Shown: piece by piece, positions 1-11,043 of the stretch
How positions within the stretch are numbered: position 1 is the first letter of the stretch
Layout: every line of letters begins with the position of its first letter
NCBI GenBank assembly: GCA_012064385.1
Contig: QRDG01000027.1
Location: forward strand, 2,648,255 to 2,712,254
Source of the DNA: Puccinellia tenuiflora
Lineage: Eukaryota; Streptophyta; Magnoliopsida; Poales; Poaceae
Length of the DNA stretch: 64,000 bases
Direction of reading: 5' to 3'
Position numbers and translations under genes: made by a program
Notes under the pieces: model-generated
Told to the model about the DNA's origin: nothing
Seen by the model: only the letters and a program-made list of their open reading frames with translations
Databases searched by the model: none

Positions 1-3000
1 TGCCTATTTTCCGAAAGTAATTCAAATTTGAACTACAAGTGTGTGATAGTTTGCTCTGAAATTTTTTCAAAAATGTTTTTAAGGTGCACAAGTAGTGGTT
101 ATATCACAGAACCGTCGAAAGTTTTGGAAAATTCGACCCCTTACAATGAATACTAACGGTGGCCATTTTGACCGTTTTTCAAAAAAGTCAAAGAAAGTGA
201 AAAAAATACTCAAAAAATGAAATCCTTTGGCATGGAGTACTTTCATGTGTACTAGTTGCTAGGATAAATGATAAACTTGAGTTCTGACATAGTTTACAAA
301 AACTTTTTCACAAAAAACTCAATTATCTATAAACATGTATAAGTTTCGGGTCAAATGGCCTCGTTATGGTCATCAACGTGTCATAGTTTGTGTAAAGTGC
401 CCATAGTTGACACATAGCTGTATCTTGGTATGACAAACAATGTTGCAGGCCTGAGTTTTTTCAAATTACTTATATGAATATCATTTTTTGTTTTTTGATT
501 GTCAAAAATGACATTTTTTTGAAGCAAGTACAACTAATATGGTGCAAAATGGCACCCATCCAATTATCACACAAAGTAGACCATATTTTATGGATAATCC
601 ACAAATATTAGTAATTTTCTCGATTTCTAGCTAATTTCGCCTACTTAAACAACTGTATGCCTATTTTCCGAAAGTAATTCAAATTTGAACTACAAGTGTG
701 TGATAGTTTGCTCTGAAATTTTTTCAAAAATGTTTTTAAGGTGCACAAGTAGTGGTTATATCACAGAACCGTCGAAAGTTTTGGATAATTCGAGCCCTTA
801 CAATGAATACTAACGGCGGCCATTTTGACCGTTTTTTCAAAAAAGTCAAAGAAAGTGAAAAAATACTCAAAAAATAAAATCCTTTGGCATGGAGTACTTT
901 CATGTGTACTAGTTGCTAGGATAAATGATAAACTTGAGTTCTGACATAGTTTACAAAAAACTTTTTCACAAAAAGGTCAATTATCTATAAACATGTATAT
1001 GTTTCGGGTCAAATAGCCTCGTTATGGTCATCCACGTGTCATAGTTTGTGAAAATGTGCCCATAGTTGACACATATATGTATCTTGGTACGACAAACAAT
1101 GTTGCAGACCTGAGTTTTTTCAAATTACTTATATAAATATCATTTTTGTGAAGCAAGCACAACAAATATGGTGCAAAATGGCACCCATCCAATTATCAAA
1201 CAAAGTAGACCATATTTTATGGATAATCCATAAATATTAGTAAATTTCTCGGTTTCTAGCTAATTTCGCCTACTTAAACGACTTTATGCCTATTTTCCAA
1301 AAGTAATTCAAATTTGAACTACAAGTGTGTGATAGTTTGCTCTGAAATTTTTTCAAAAATGTTTTTAAGGTGCACAAGTAGTGGTTATATCATAGAACCG
1401 TCGAAAGTTTTGGATAATTCGACCTCGTACAATGAATACTAACGACGGCCATTTTGACCTTTTTTCAAAAAAGTCAAAGAAAGTGAAAAAATACTCAAAA
1501 AATGAAATCCTTTGGCATGGAGTACTTTCATGTGTACTAGTTGCTAGGATAAATGATAAACTTGAGTTCTGACATAGTTTACAAAAAACTTCTCCACAAA
1601 AATATCAATTATCTATAAACATGTATAAGTTTCGGGTCAAATGGCCTCGTTATGGTCATCCACGTGTCATAGTTTGTGAAAATGTGCCCATAGTTGACAC
1701 ATAGCTGTATCTTGGTACGACAAACAATGTTGCAGACCTGAGTTTTTTCAAATTACTTATATAAATATCATTTTTTGTTTTTCGATTGTCAAAAATGACA
1801 TTTTTTGTGAATGAAGTACAACAAATATGGTGCAAAATGGCACCCATCCAATTATCACACAAAGTAGACCATATTTTATGGATAATCCATAAATATTAGT
1901 AATTTTCTCGGTTTCTAGCTAATTTCGCCTACTTAAACGACTTTATGCCTATTTTCCGAAAATAATTCAAATTTGAACTACAAGTGTGTGATAGTTTGCT
2001 ATGAATTTTTTTCAAAAATGTTTTTAAGGTGCACAAGTAGTGGTTATATCACAGAACCGTCGAAAGTTTTGGATAATTCGACCCCGTACAATGAATACTA
2101 ACGGCGGCCATTTTGACCTTTTTTTCAAAAAAAGTCAAAGAAAGTGAAAAAATACTCAAAAAATGAAATCCTTTGGCATGGAGTACTTTCATGTGTACTA
2201 GTTGCTAGGATAAATGATAAACTTGAGTTCTGACATAGTTTACAAAAAACTTCTTCACAAAAATATCAATTATCTATAAACATGTATAAGTTTCGGGTCA
2301 AATGGCCTCGTTATGGTCATCCACGTGTCATAGTTTGTGAAAATGTGCCCATAGTTGACACATAGCTGTATCTTGGTACGACAAACAATGTTGCAGACCT
2401 GAGTTTTTTCAAATTACTTATATAAATATCATTTTTTGTTTTTCGATTGTCAAAAATGACATTTTTGTGAATGAAGTACAAAAAATATGGTGCAAAATGG
2501 CACCCATCCAATTATCACACAAAGTAGACCATATTTTATGGATAATCCATAAATATTAGTAATTTTCTCGGTTTCTAGCTAATTTCGCCTACTTAAACGA
2601 CTTTATGCCTATTTTTCGAAATTAATTCAAATTTGAACTACAAGTGTGTGATAGTTTGCTATGAATTTTTTTCAAAAATGTTTTTAAGGTGCACAAGTAG
2701 TGGTTATATCACAGAACCGTCGAAAGTTTTGGATAATTCGACCCCGTACAATGAATACTAACGGCGGCCATTTTGACCTTTTTTTCAAAAAAGTCAAAGA
2801 AAGTGAAAAAATACTCAAAAAATGAAATCCTTTGGCATGGAGTACTTTCATGTGTACTAGTTGCTAGGATAAATGATAAACTTGAGTTCTGACATAGTTT
2901 ACAAAAAACTTCTCCACAAAAATATCAATTATCTATAAACATGTATAAGTTTCGGGTCAAATGGCCTCGTTATGGTCATCCACGTGTCATAGTTTGTGAA

Positions 3001-5310
3001 AATGTGCCCATAGTTGACACATAGCTGTATCTTGGTACGACAAACAATGTTGCAGACCTGATTTTTTTCAAATTAGTTATATAAATATCATTTTTTGTTT
3101 TTCGATTGTCAAAAATGACATTTTTTGTGAATGAAGTACAAAAAATATGGTGCAAAATGGCACCCATCCAATTATCACACAAAGTAGACCATATTTTATG
3201 GATAATCCATAAATATTAGTAATTTTCTCGGTTTCTAGCTAATTTCGCCTACTTAATCGACTTTATGCCTATTTTCCGAAAGTAATTGAAATTTGAACTA
3301 CAAGTGTGTGATAGTTTGCTCTGAAATTTTTTCAAAAATGTTTTTAAGGTGCACAAGTAGTGGTTATATCACAGAACTGTCGAAAGTTTTGGATAATTCG
3401 ACCCCGTACAATGAATACTAACGGCGACCATTTTGACCTTTTTTTCAAAAAGTCAAAGGAAGTGAAAAAATACTCAAAAAATGAAATCCTTTGGCATGGA
3501 GTACTTTCATGTGTACTAGTTGCTAGGATAAATGATAAACTTGAGTTCTGACATAGTTTACAAAAAAACTTCTTCACAAAAATGTCAATTATCTATAAAC
3601 ATGTATAAGTTTCGGGTCAAATGGCCTCGTTATGGTCATCCACGTGTCATAGTTTGTGAAAATGTGCCCATAGTTGACACATAGCTGTATCTTGGTACGA
3701 CAAACAATGTTGCAGACCTGAGTTTTTTCAAATTACTTATATAAATATCATTTTTTGTTTTTCGATTGTCAAAAATGACATTTTTTGTGAAGGAAGTACA
3801 ACAAATATGGTGCAAAATGGCACCCATCCAATTATCACACAAAGTAGACCATATTTTATGGATAATCCATAAATATTAGTAATTTTCTCGGTTTCTAGCT
3901 AATTTCGCCTACTTAAACGACTTTATGCCTATTTTCCGAAATTAATTCAAATTTGAACTACAAGTGTGTGATAGTTTGCTATGAAATTTTTTCAAAAATG
4001 TTGTTAAGGTGCACAAGTAGTGGTTATATCACAGAACCGTCGAAAGTTTTGGATAATTCGACCCCGTACAATGAATACTAACGGCGGCCATTTTGACCTT
4101 TTTTTTCAAAAAAGTCAAAGAAAGTGAAAAAATACTCATAAAATGAAATCCTTTGGCATGGAGTACTTTCATGTGTACTAGTTGCTAGGATAAATGATAA
4201 ACTTGAGTTCTGACATAGTTTACAAAAAACTTCTTCACAAAAATATCAATTATCTATAAACATGTATAAGTTTCGGGTCAAATGGCCTCGTTATGGTCAT
4301 CCACGTGTCATCGTTTGTGAAAATGTGCCCATAGTTGACACATAGCTGTATCTTGGTACGACAAACAATGTTGCAGACCTGAGTTTTTTCAAATTACTTA
4401 TATAAATATCATTTTTTGTTTTTCGATTGCCAAAAATGACATTTTTTGTGAATGAAGTACAAAAAATATGGTGAAAAATGGCACCCATCCAATTATCACA
4501 CAAAGTAGACCATATTTTATGGATAATCCATAAATATTAGTAATTTTCTCGGTTTCTAGCTAATTTCGCCTACTTAAACGACTTTATGCCTATTTTCCGA
4601 AAGTAATTCAAATTTGAACTACAAGTGTGTGATAGTTTGCTCTGAAATTTTTTCAAAAATGTTTTTAAGGTGCACAAGTAGTAGTTATATCACAGAACCG
4701 TCGAAAGTTTTGGATAATTCGACCCCGTACAATGAATACTAACGGCGACCATTTTGACCTTTTTTTCAAAAAAGTCAAAGAAAGTGAAAAAATACTCAAA
4801 AAATGAAATCCTTTGTCATGGAGTACTTTCATGTGTACTAGTTGCTAGGATAAATGATAAACTTGAGTTCTGACATAGTTTACAAAAAACTTCTTCACAA
4901 AAATATCAATTATCTATAAACATGTATAAGTTTCGGGTCAAATGGCCTCATTATGGTCATCCACGTGTCATAGTTTGTGAAAATGTGCCCATAGTTGACA
5001 CATAGCTGTATCTTGGTACGACAAACAATGTTGCAGACCTGAGTTTTTTCAAATTACTTATATAAATATCATTTTTTGTTTTTCGATTGTCAAAAATGAC
5101 ATTTTTTGTGAAGGAAGTACAACAAATATGGTGCAAAATGGCACCCATCCAATTATCACACAAAGTAGACCATATTTTATGGATAATCCACAAATATTAG
5201 TAATTTTCTCGGTTTCTAGCTAATTTCGCCTACTTAAACGACTTTATGCCTATTTTCCGAAATTAATTCAAATTTGAACTACAAGTGTGTGATAGTTTGC
5301 TCTGAAATTT
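1..5310. repeat. Tandem array of ~660-bp units (8 full, 1 partial)
   Basis: Units begin at the recurring TGCCTATTTTCCGAAAG at 1, 658, 1287, 1946, 2606, 3266, 3926, 4587 and 5247. Their lengths are 657, 629, 659, 660, 660, 660, 661 and 660 bp; the last copy breaks off near 5310. Unit 2 is short because about 30 bp near 1143 are missing. Diagnostic variants alternate: units 5, 7 and 9 share GAAATTAATTC, and units 5 and 7 also share GCTATGAA and GTACAAAAAATATGG; units 6 and 8 share GCTCTGAA, ACGGCGACC and GTACAACAAATATGG. The last four units are therefore a duplicated 1.32-kb dimer. A 68-codon minus-strand open frame recurs in most units but looks incidental. Confidence 0.97.
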
Positions 5311-5990
5311 GAACTACAGGTGTACGTGTTTGTGATGAGTATAAACAAGAGGAATTTGGACTACAAGCGTTGCTGTTTGTAACCATCAATGATTGGTCTG
5401 CTCTTAGTAACATTTCATGACAGTCAAATAAGGGATACAATGCATGCACGCACTGTTTAGATAAGACTGAAAGTATATATTTAGGTAACTAATCAATTTT
5501 CATTCCTAGATATCATTGATAGGATGGCATAGTTGAATTCCTCTCTTTTTTCTAATCAATTTAGACATTTTATTTGTCAAATTTTGATGTACGGATTTAA
5601 AGATATGAATTATTCCATATTAAATATTATTACATAATCACTATTATTTTTTCAAAAATATTATTACATAATCATTGTTATTTATTCATAAAATATATTA
5701 CACAATCATTGTATTTATTTAAATAAATTTTGAAAATTTAAACAATAACGGATTTAAAGATATGAATTATTCCATATTAAATATTATTACATAATCACTG
5801 TTATTTATTAAAAATATTATTACATAATCATTATTATTTATTCAAAATATAGTACATAATCATTGTATTTATTTAAATAAATTTTGAAACATTAAACAAT
5901 AAAAAAGTGTAACATCATGACTTAGGGATTAATATGATTGATAGTATACTATTATCAGTAAGTTCTAACTTCTTATTTGACAGCTAATTT
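5311..5990. repeat. AT-rich spacer with a 157-bp direct duplication
   Basis: The two copies start at 5591 and 5748 with ACGGATTTAAAGATATGAAT and run to about 5901. Each contains several TATTACATAATCATTG-like subrepeats. No gene is seen in this spacer. Confidence 0.85.
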
Positions 5991-5995
5991 GTAAG

Positions 5996-6061
5996 GAACT
6001 CAAAAGTTAAGCGTGCTCGGGCTGGAGCAGTTGGAGGATGGGTGACCGAATGGGAAGTTTG
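5996..6061 (+). pseudogene. 5S rRNA-derived fragment
   Basis: The segment carries AGTTAAGCGTGCTCGGGC, then GGATGGGTGACC and TGGGAAGT, in the order and spacing of the second half of plant 5S rRNA, including the region of the internal pol III promoter (A box and C box). The first third of 5S rRNA and the 3' end are missing, and the middle is diverged. It cannot be a functional 5S gene. It is a 5S-derived piece captured by, or mobilised within, the surrounding transposon. Confidence 0.8.
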
Positions 6062-6085
6062 ACCAGAGTATGTGCTTTGACCTGA

Positions 6086-6153
6086 GATTAAGTGTATAAC
6101 TAGTTTAAGTGTGTGGCTAGATTAAGTGTATAACTAGTTTAAGTGTGTAGTTA
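6086..6153. repeat. 34-bp direct tandem duplication
   Basis: GATTAAGTGTATAACTAG starts at 6086 and again at 6120, followed in both copies by TTTAAGTGTGT. It lies between the 5S-like fragment and the CACTA subterminal region. Confidence 0.9.
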
Positions 6154-6235
6154 AGTAAGAAATTTCAGAATAGAATTAAGACTAGTATAGAGAATAGAAT
6201 TGAGAATATAACTGAAAATAAAATTAAAAAATTCC

Positions 6236-6450
6236 CGGAACCTTTAGTACCGGTTGGTATAAACAACCGGTACTAAAGGTCCTCAGCTGCGCGCGCGCAG
6301 CTTCGCCCACGTGGAGGGCCTTTAGCACCGGTTGTATATAGAACCGGTACTAAAGGGGTACCCCTTTAGTGCCGACCTTTTAGTACCGGTTGCACAACCG
6401 GTACTAAAGGACCTACACAACCGGTATTGTTGCCCTGTTTTCTACTAGTG
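6236..6450. repeat. CACTA subterminal hairpins and terminal motif
   Basis: Three inverted pairs of TTTAGTACCGGTT and AACCGGTACTAAA-like boxes (6245-6280, 6319-6358, 6380-6411) can each fold as a hairpin. A GC-rich insert with GCGCGCGCG lies near 6289. The end is CTACTAGTG at 6442-6450. Confidence 0.8.
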
Positions 6451-6610
6451 CGTCAAAGACGGTGGGTCTCAGCGGCGTGATGTACCGGGGTCTCAATGGC
6501 AGACGTGTGCATAGATGGACGCGAGCAGGGGAGTGGTGCTGTTTGGCATCTAGGCAGCGCAAGGATAATGCCGATCTCTGCCTAAAGATGGAGCAAGATT
6601 ATCTTCTGCT
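6451..6610 (+). repeat. Fragment of a dispersed repeat, also present at 16735-16885
   Basis: Both places share AAGACGG(T/C)GGGTCTCAGCGG and, further on, GGCGCTGTTTGGCATC-like and GCGCAAGGATAATG blocks. The 64-codon open frame here is not conserved between copies, so I do not call a gene. At 16.7 kb the same segment sits in a longer G+C-rich stretch downstream of the duplicated small gene, probably part of a non-LTR element leader. Confidence 0.7.
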
Positions 6611-6719
6611 CATATATATTTTTACAAAGGAACCATCTGCGAATCTTAATCTTTAACGCGATCTTCAAATTACCAAGATATTTATGGAACAATCTAGTAT
6701 AAACATCAATCAAATCCTA

Positions 6720-7085
6720 ATACAATACTTAATCTTAAATATACCTGAGGTGATCAGTTTCCAAACAAAAGTATCAAACTCAGCTCATAGTCGTACCGTC
6801 ATCAACTGATGAACTAGGTCTACCACGTGTTCCAACTATTACCTGTTAGACCGTATTAAACCTATGTTCAGCGGCACTTCGATAGGACATTTTGCACAGA
6901 ACATTTTTTCCATTGCACAATCTTATATAGAACAAGTATTGTTGAGCCATCAGAGTATCTCCTAACCAAGTATCTTCCAGAAACATAGACGCATTGCCCA
7001 CAATAAAGGGCCCCTACTAAAAACTACCTTTTGATACGCATAAGCCCTTTTCATAAAGGAGAATCCGCAGGTTTCATATGAACCT
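6720..7085 (-). pseudogene. Decayed LINE ORF2 fragment (C-terminal part)
   Basis: Read on the minus strand, the region gives pieces such as FIVGNA, FLEDTWLGDT and MAQQY, and further on VPLNIG. These match the segment just after the reverse transcriptase of grass LINE ORF2, where the better-preserved LINE at 13.8-13.9 kb reads FWEDIWLGHT and YPALYNIV. Stops and frameshifts are frequent, so this is an old remnant. Its limits are approximate. Confidence 0.6.
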
Positions 7086-7937
7086 AAGATAATTTTTTTT
7101 TATCTTTGAGGTATTTGTTATGAACCAACTCTATCCAAACCTGATATTAGCCCTACGTCTTACCCGACCTGCGGTATATAAACAGGCAGACGTCTACCCT
7201 AGCCGTCGCCACCATATATGGTTCCTCCTCGTTCCAACACATTGCGCCACCGACCAAGTCTTTTCCATCCCTTCTTTTGGCATGCACCGAGAGACGGGAT
7301 AGTAGGCCTCAGAAGCCCCGCTTATTGTAATTCTGTACGGGAGAGAGGCAATCAAATTTTCGGAAAGTGCACTCGGGCGACTACTCTCAATAACACCTTC
7401 CCCGATGATGATTTATTTTTCGACATCGGCAAGCTCTTCATCGACATGGGTCACACCACCGACACTTCTGCTCCCAATGCGCCATACGTGATCCTGTCTC
7501 CGCTGTTTCAGTTTTTGCTACATTTTCTATTTCTAGTCTTGACTGTAGACATTATCTGCTCCTCTACTGTTTTAGTAGTACGCATGTTTAGTCGAATATT
7601 TATATTCGTTGTCATGATTAAATTTACTGACTTGACTAAAACTTATAGTAATTTGCTCATATATTCAACGGCAGCAACAAGTCAACAACCGATTGAACTT
7701 TGATGATGAAACTTGTGTGTTTTAAATTTCTGCTATGCAAAATTTGTTCCCGCGTAATTAGATTTATTTATTAATTTATTCAAAAGCAAGTGACGCTTCA
7801 TGATGATGTAATATTGTAATTGACCTGTGTTTATCGGAACAACTAATCGGAAGCTTTGTTTCTTCAGCTGTGTCCGAGTGTGCAGTGAGTGTACTGACAC
7901 ACATCGACCAATCATGGAACCTGCAAGGAACTCCTGG
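7086..7937. other. Unassigned; probably degenerate retroelement leader
   Basis: A 161-codon open frame on the plus strand (7218-7703) has no recognisable domain. The stretch around 7150-7500, with a TATATAAAC box near 7175 followed by a G+C-richer leader, looks like the end of an old LTR and its leader, but no LTR ends, primer site or target duplication could be found. Confidence 0.3.
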
Positions 7938-8014
7938 TAAAATTTTGGCTGTACAAGCAATGAAATTTAAGCTCAGACGACAGATCTCCCCGGCAAGCAT
8001 GCCTGCCGGAGTTC
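7938..8014 (+). repeat. Start of the tandem duplication, copy A
   Basis: From here GGCTGTACAAGCAATGAAAT and the following bases match 15461 onward (copy B). Upstream of 7938 the two regions are unrelated, so this marks the left limit of the duplicated unit. The match resumes after the LINE-tailed insertion at 9321. Confidence 0.85.
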
Positions 8015-8030
8015 ACAAGAAAAGAAGCCG

Positions 8031-9304
8031 ACCGCTCCCGTGCACGGAAAAAAACACCGCTCCCGTGCGGCAGTGCCTGGCCGCACCGGAGCGCCCAGAT
8101 CCGGCCAGCGGCCGGCTTCCCTGCCTCCCCCGTCCTTGCCGCCGCCAGTGGTCGTCGCCGGGCAAAGCCCGTGCGGCGCGGCGGCGGCGGGGCTCCAACG
8201 TGCGCGCGGGATCTCGGCGTTTCGGCACAGGCGTCCGATTCCCGGCGGATGCGGGTGGGCGGCGGCCGGACATCGGCGTGGCCTGCGTGTTGCGGCTGCT
8301 CCTTCTGCTCCATCTGCGGCGACGACGACGACGGTGGAGTTCCCGGGCGGCGGCCCGTGGTGGTTCTGGCGGCAGCGGCCGGCGTGGCCGCGGGGGGCGG
8401 CGCGACGGTTGGAGTTCGGAGGTAGTGATGCCGTTCATCTCCGTTCCGGTTGCCCCTGGCGGTGCTCTGGTCGGGGATCGTTGAGGTTCTCTGCCTCCAA
8501 CTCTGGTGCGAGGTTTCAGAATAATGGCGGTGGTCCTAGGGTTCGTCTCGCTTCAAGATGAAGATCTACCGGATGCCTGTCACCATGGATCTGGCTGGAC
8601 GGTCGTGTTTCGGAAGGCTCTGCCGGCGAACTCCTTTGGGCGACTCATGCCTGGAGATTGCTGGATCGGATGGTATTCGATCGTGCGCACCCGTGTTTTT
8701 CTCTGACCGTTTGGTTTCAGAGGGAGCGCTTCGAAGCTCTGCTGGCTGTTAATATCATGGAGTACGCTTTCTCGTTCCGTGGTGCTGGCAGAGAATGACG
8801 TGGAAGGCGAGATCTGAGAAATGGCAATGGTGGTTCGGATCTTTCTGGCGAAGAGGAATTGGCTTGGTGTTTCATCACTTGGTGCAACGGCTTGTAAGTG
8901 GGGGCGACAACATACGTGAAGTCCAAAGTCCTACCTTTCAGGGTGAAAACACAAGGTCTGGCCTTAATTGGTTGTACCTGACAGTGGTCTTATTGGAGAC
9001 ATTGTTTTGAGAGTGAGGATTATCTTCAGGGTGAAAACCAAGGTCTGGCCTTAATTGGTTGTGCCTGGCACTGTTCTTGTTGAAGGCGTTGCTTTTGAAG
9101 AATTGGACTTCAGGTGTTGTTTTGGTGGTGGTTGTGCGGCTGCCGCAAGGACTGTAACTCCGTAGTGGGACTTTTCTTTTTATTTCTTCTTATTATTGTC
9201 TTTCGGCTGTGTTCATCCGTAATGGCTCTGGTTATTGCGTTGTTGCAGAGGCTAGGTGTAATTTGTATCTCCGCGATATTAATATACACTTTTTATCTAA
9301 AAAA
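8031..9304 (+). mobile_element. Non-autonomous LINE-type insertion with 16-bp target duplication
   Basis: The insertion is bracketed by ACAAGAAAAGAAGCCG at 8015-8030 and 9305-9320 and ends in an A-run after TTTTTATCT, as non-LTR elements do. It is absent from copy B at the equivalent point. It has no reverse transcriptase. The first 0.7 kb is very G+C-rich. A block beginning CAGGGTGAAAAC and containing AAGGTCTGGCCTTAATTGG is repeated in tandem at 8939 and 9029. The tail (GCAGAGGCTAGGTGTAAT, then TTAATATACAC, then poly-A) resembles the tail of the LINE ending at 14869 (ACAGAGGCCGGATATAAT, then poly-A), so it probably moved with LINE-encoded proteins. Confidence 0.88.
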
Positions 9305-9592
9305 ACAAGAAAAGAAGCCGCCAACGACAGTAGCATATCGATTCCTACTGCATATTCCCTCCCTCTCGACGGACGTCCAAACAAACCATCTACACAAACT
9401 ACATCCTACACATATGTACCGTCGTATGATCAGTCACAGTTGATGATTCTAGAAAATCGTATCTTGAAGTGTCAAAAATACATTTCGTCATTTTAGAAAG
9501 CTTAGAAATACAATTATTTGGGATGAGTCATCAGGGAGTACGTGGGTCCCGTTGATGATTCTCGTGGTTTGGCCGTTTCCGTGGCAAATTAA

Positions 9593-9807
9593 GGCACACT
9601 TCTTTTCGGTTTGTAGGAGGCCTTCTTTGATAAGCTCCCTTCTCCCAGCTTCTCCTAAAAACCCGACTCACAAAGTACTTTAGACTTCTAAATTAGTCTT
9701 GAAAAAAGTAGTCTAAAAGTCTAAACGAATTTGTAAGTTGGGCTTCTGAAAATTAAAGGAGAGGAGATTTTTGGAGAAACCCTCCTAAAAGCCGAAAAGA
9801 AGTATGC
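9593..9807. mobile_element. MITE (215 bp), TSD TTAA
   Basis: The termini are inverted repeats of about 27 bp: GGCACACTTCTTTTCGG at the left, and GCATACTTCTTTTCGG as the complement of the right end, each followed by a TAGGAGG box. TTAA flanks both sides (9589-9592, 9808-9811). Copy B of the duplication (near 15753) reads AAATTCAGCTATG without the element, which confirms a clean insertion. The target and length suggest a Tourist/PIF-Harbinger-like MITE; the superfamily assignment is tentative. Confidence 0.88.
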
Positions 9808-10020
9808 TTAAGCTATGTGGGCTGTGGCCTGTTAATTAATTCCTTCGTTGGATTCGGTTTAGTACGTGGCTATGTGTTGGGAACACAACAAACAAAAATT
9901 CGGAAGCTAGCTCTACGTACGAGTCGTACATGCGTCGATCTTCAACTCAGCAGATAAATCGATCGATCGGTGAATTGGGAAGCCAGGCGGCTAGAGCTAG
10001 CTACGACTCGCGCGCGCATA

Positions 10021-10331
10021 AGATGATGATGATGGCGGACGGCGGCGACGAGGAGCAGCAGCTGCCGGCGGCGATGGCGGAGCCGGAGGAGTGCAGCAGG
10101 TGGGCGGTGTGACGTGCCTCGTCGGCTGCGTGGGCGCCGCGGTCCTCTGCCTCTCCATGTACCTGATCGGGGAGTTCCACCTCATCGGACTCGTGTTGTT
10201 CTACCTTGGGCTCGCCATCCTCGGCTCCTCGCCTACAGCTTCGCCTGTGTCTTTGAGCGCTTCATTGACGGCAATCCACTCGGCTATCCGCTCCAAGGAT
10301 TGTCCCTTGTAGATACCTTGTTGTCGCTCTG
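10021..10331 (+). pseudogene. Small membrane protein gene, copy A (dead duplicate)
   Basis: Aligned with copy B (15939-16241), this copy keeps the ATG run, the acidic N-terminus (ADGGDEEQQLPAAMAEPEE) and the sequence coding the two hydrophobic segments. Two extra bases near 10108 (GCGGTGTGACG against GCGATGACG) create an immediate in-frame TGA. An 8-bp insertion near 10220 (GGCTCCTC) shifts the frame again. The normal stop is lost because a LINE begins at about 10332, right after GTCGCTCT. The upstream region (9321-9592 and 9812-10020) still matches copy B, so promoter decay is not obvious. The frame changes show it is non-functional. Confidence 0.88.
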
Positions 10332-10381
10332 CGGCCACCCTTGTTTCACCGATTGGAGATGAGGGCGCGGCGCCTGGGCAG

Positions 10382-11007
10382 GTGGCCCAGGCTGCGCTCC
10401 TTCCGTCGGCTCCGTCCAGCCCAACGGGTGTGGTGGCTTCGCCGAGTCCGGGGGCTGACTCTCAGGGGGGCTCTTCTTCGGCCTCGCCCCCTTGTAGGGT
10501 GCCACCGGTTATGCCAGCGCCCATGGCTGCGCCGATGCTTCGGCGTAGTGCTCGGCATGCCGTGGCTACTGACGGTACGGCGGCGACGGATGAGGATGCC
10601 TTGTCTAAGGCTATGAGGCCAAGGCGCTTCAGTTCACTCCAGGTATGGCGTCTAAATCTGTATCGTTTGTTTCGCTATCTACTCCTCAATTATCTTCTAG
10701 ATTATTTAATGTTGGAGTTAGTTTGGGTAGAAATGAGAAGGAAGTTCTGGTGTCGGCTAATGCTCTAAGACATATGGAGGTTGACCGTGAGAAGGCGTCT
10801 CCTTGTGTTTTGAGTACACCGACTTCTCACCCACTAGATGATGATGAGGCGACTGACAATGTCGATGGTCAGCTTCTATCTCATATAGTGGGGGATGTTT
10901 CGGAGGTGAGCTTAGACGAGACTACGCTAGGGTCTATTTATGACCTGCGAGCCTCTAGTCGGAAGTCTAAGAAAAACCTCGGAAAGGAAGAATGTGAGGT
11001 CACGTAA
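10382..11007 (+). pseudogene. LINE ORF1 C-terminal part / pre-endonuclease segment, frameshifted
   Basis: One frame (from 10382) gives a Pro/Ser/Ala-rich part ending in RRSARHAVATDG and DEDALSKAM. The next frame (10645-11007, 120 codons) gives SVSFVSLSTPQLSSRLFNVG, DGQLLSHIVGDVSEV and DLRASSRKSK. I know this combination from grass LINEs, just upstream of the endonuclease. The two parts are separated by a frame change near 10630-10645. The gag-like zinc-knuckle part of ORF1 is absent, in line with 5' truncation. It should bind element RNA if intact; here it is not. Confidence 0.7.
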
Positions 11008-11043
11008 GGTGACAAAGTCAAACAAATCTGCAAAAGTTTACCG

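Larger units (their letters stand above)
1..6450. mobile_element. Terminal part of a CACTA (En/Spm-type) DNA transposon, other end outside window
   Basis: The right end reads, as its complement, CACTAGTAGAAAACAGGGC (6432-6450), a typical CACTA-superfamily terminus. It is preceded by 200 bp of inverted CCTTTAGTACCGGTTG / CAACCGGTACTAAAGG boxes, the usual subterminal transposase-binding repeats. The flank from 6451 resembles 16735 onward without the element, which supports 6450 as the true boundary. The 660-bp array, the AT-rich segment and the 5S-like fragment all lie inside; their membership in the same element is inferred, because the left end is not in the window. No transposase gene is visible, so this part is non-autonomous or purely terminal. 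Confidence 0.62.

Noticed and set aside
1656..5193. Recurring 64-78-codon minus-strand frames in the 660-bp units
   Set aside because: They recur because the DNA repeats. They have no domain, and some units lose the frame by small indels; AT-rich composition favours such frames.
5996..6061. Functional 5S rRNA gene
   Set aside because: Only about half of the 5S sequence remains, with a diverged middle and no 5' region or terminator.
7870..8561. ORFs up to 204 codons on both strands in the G+C-rich insertion
   Set aside because: They overlap the 5' end of the LINE-type insertion and its target duplication, are Arg/Ala/Gly-rich in all frames, and no domain is present.
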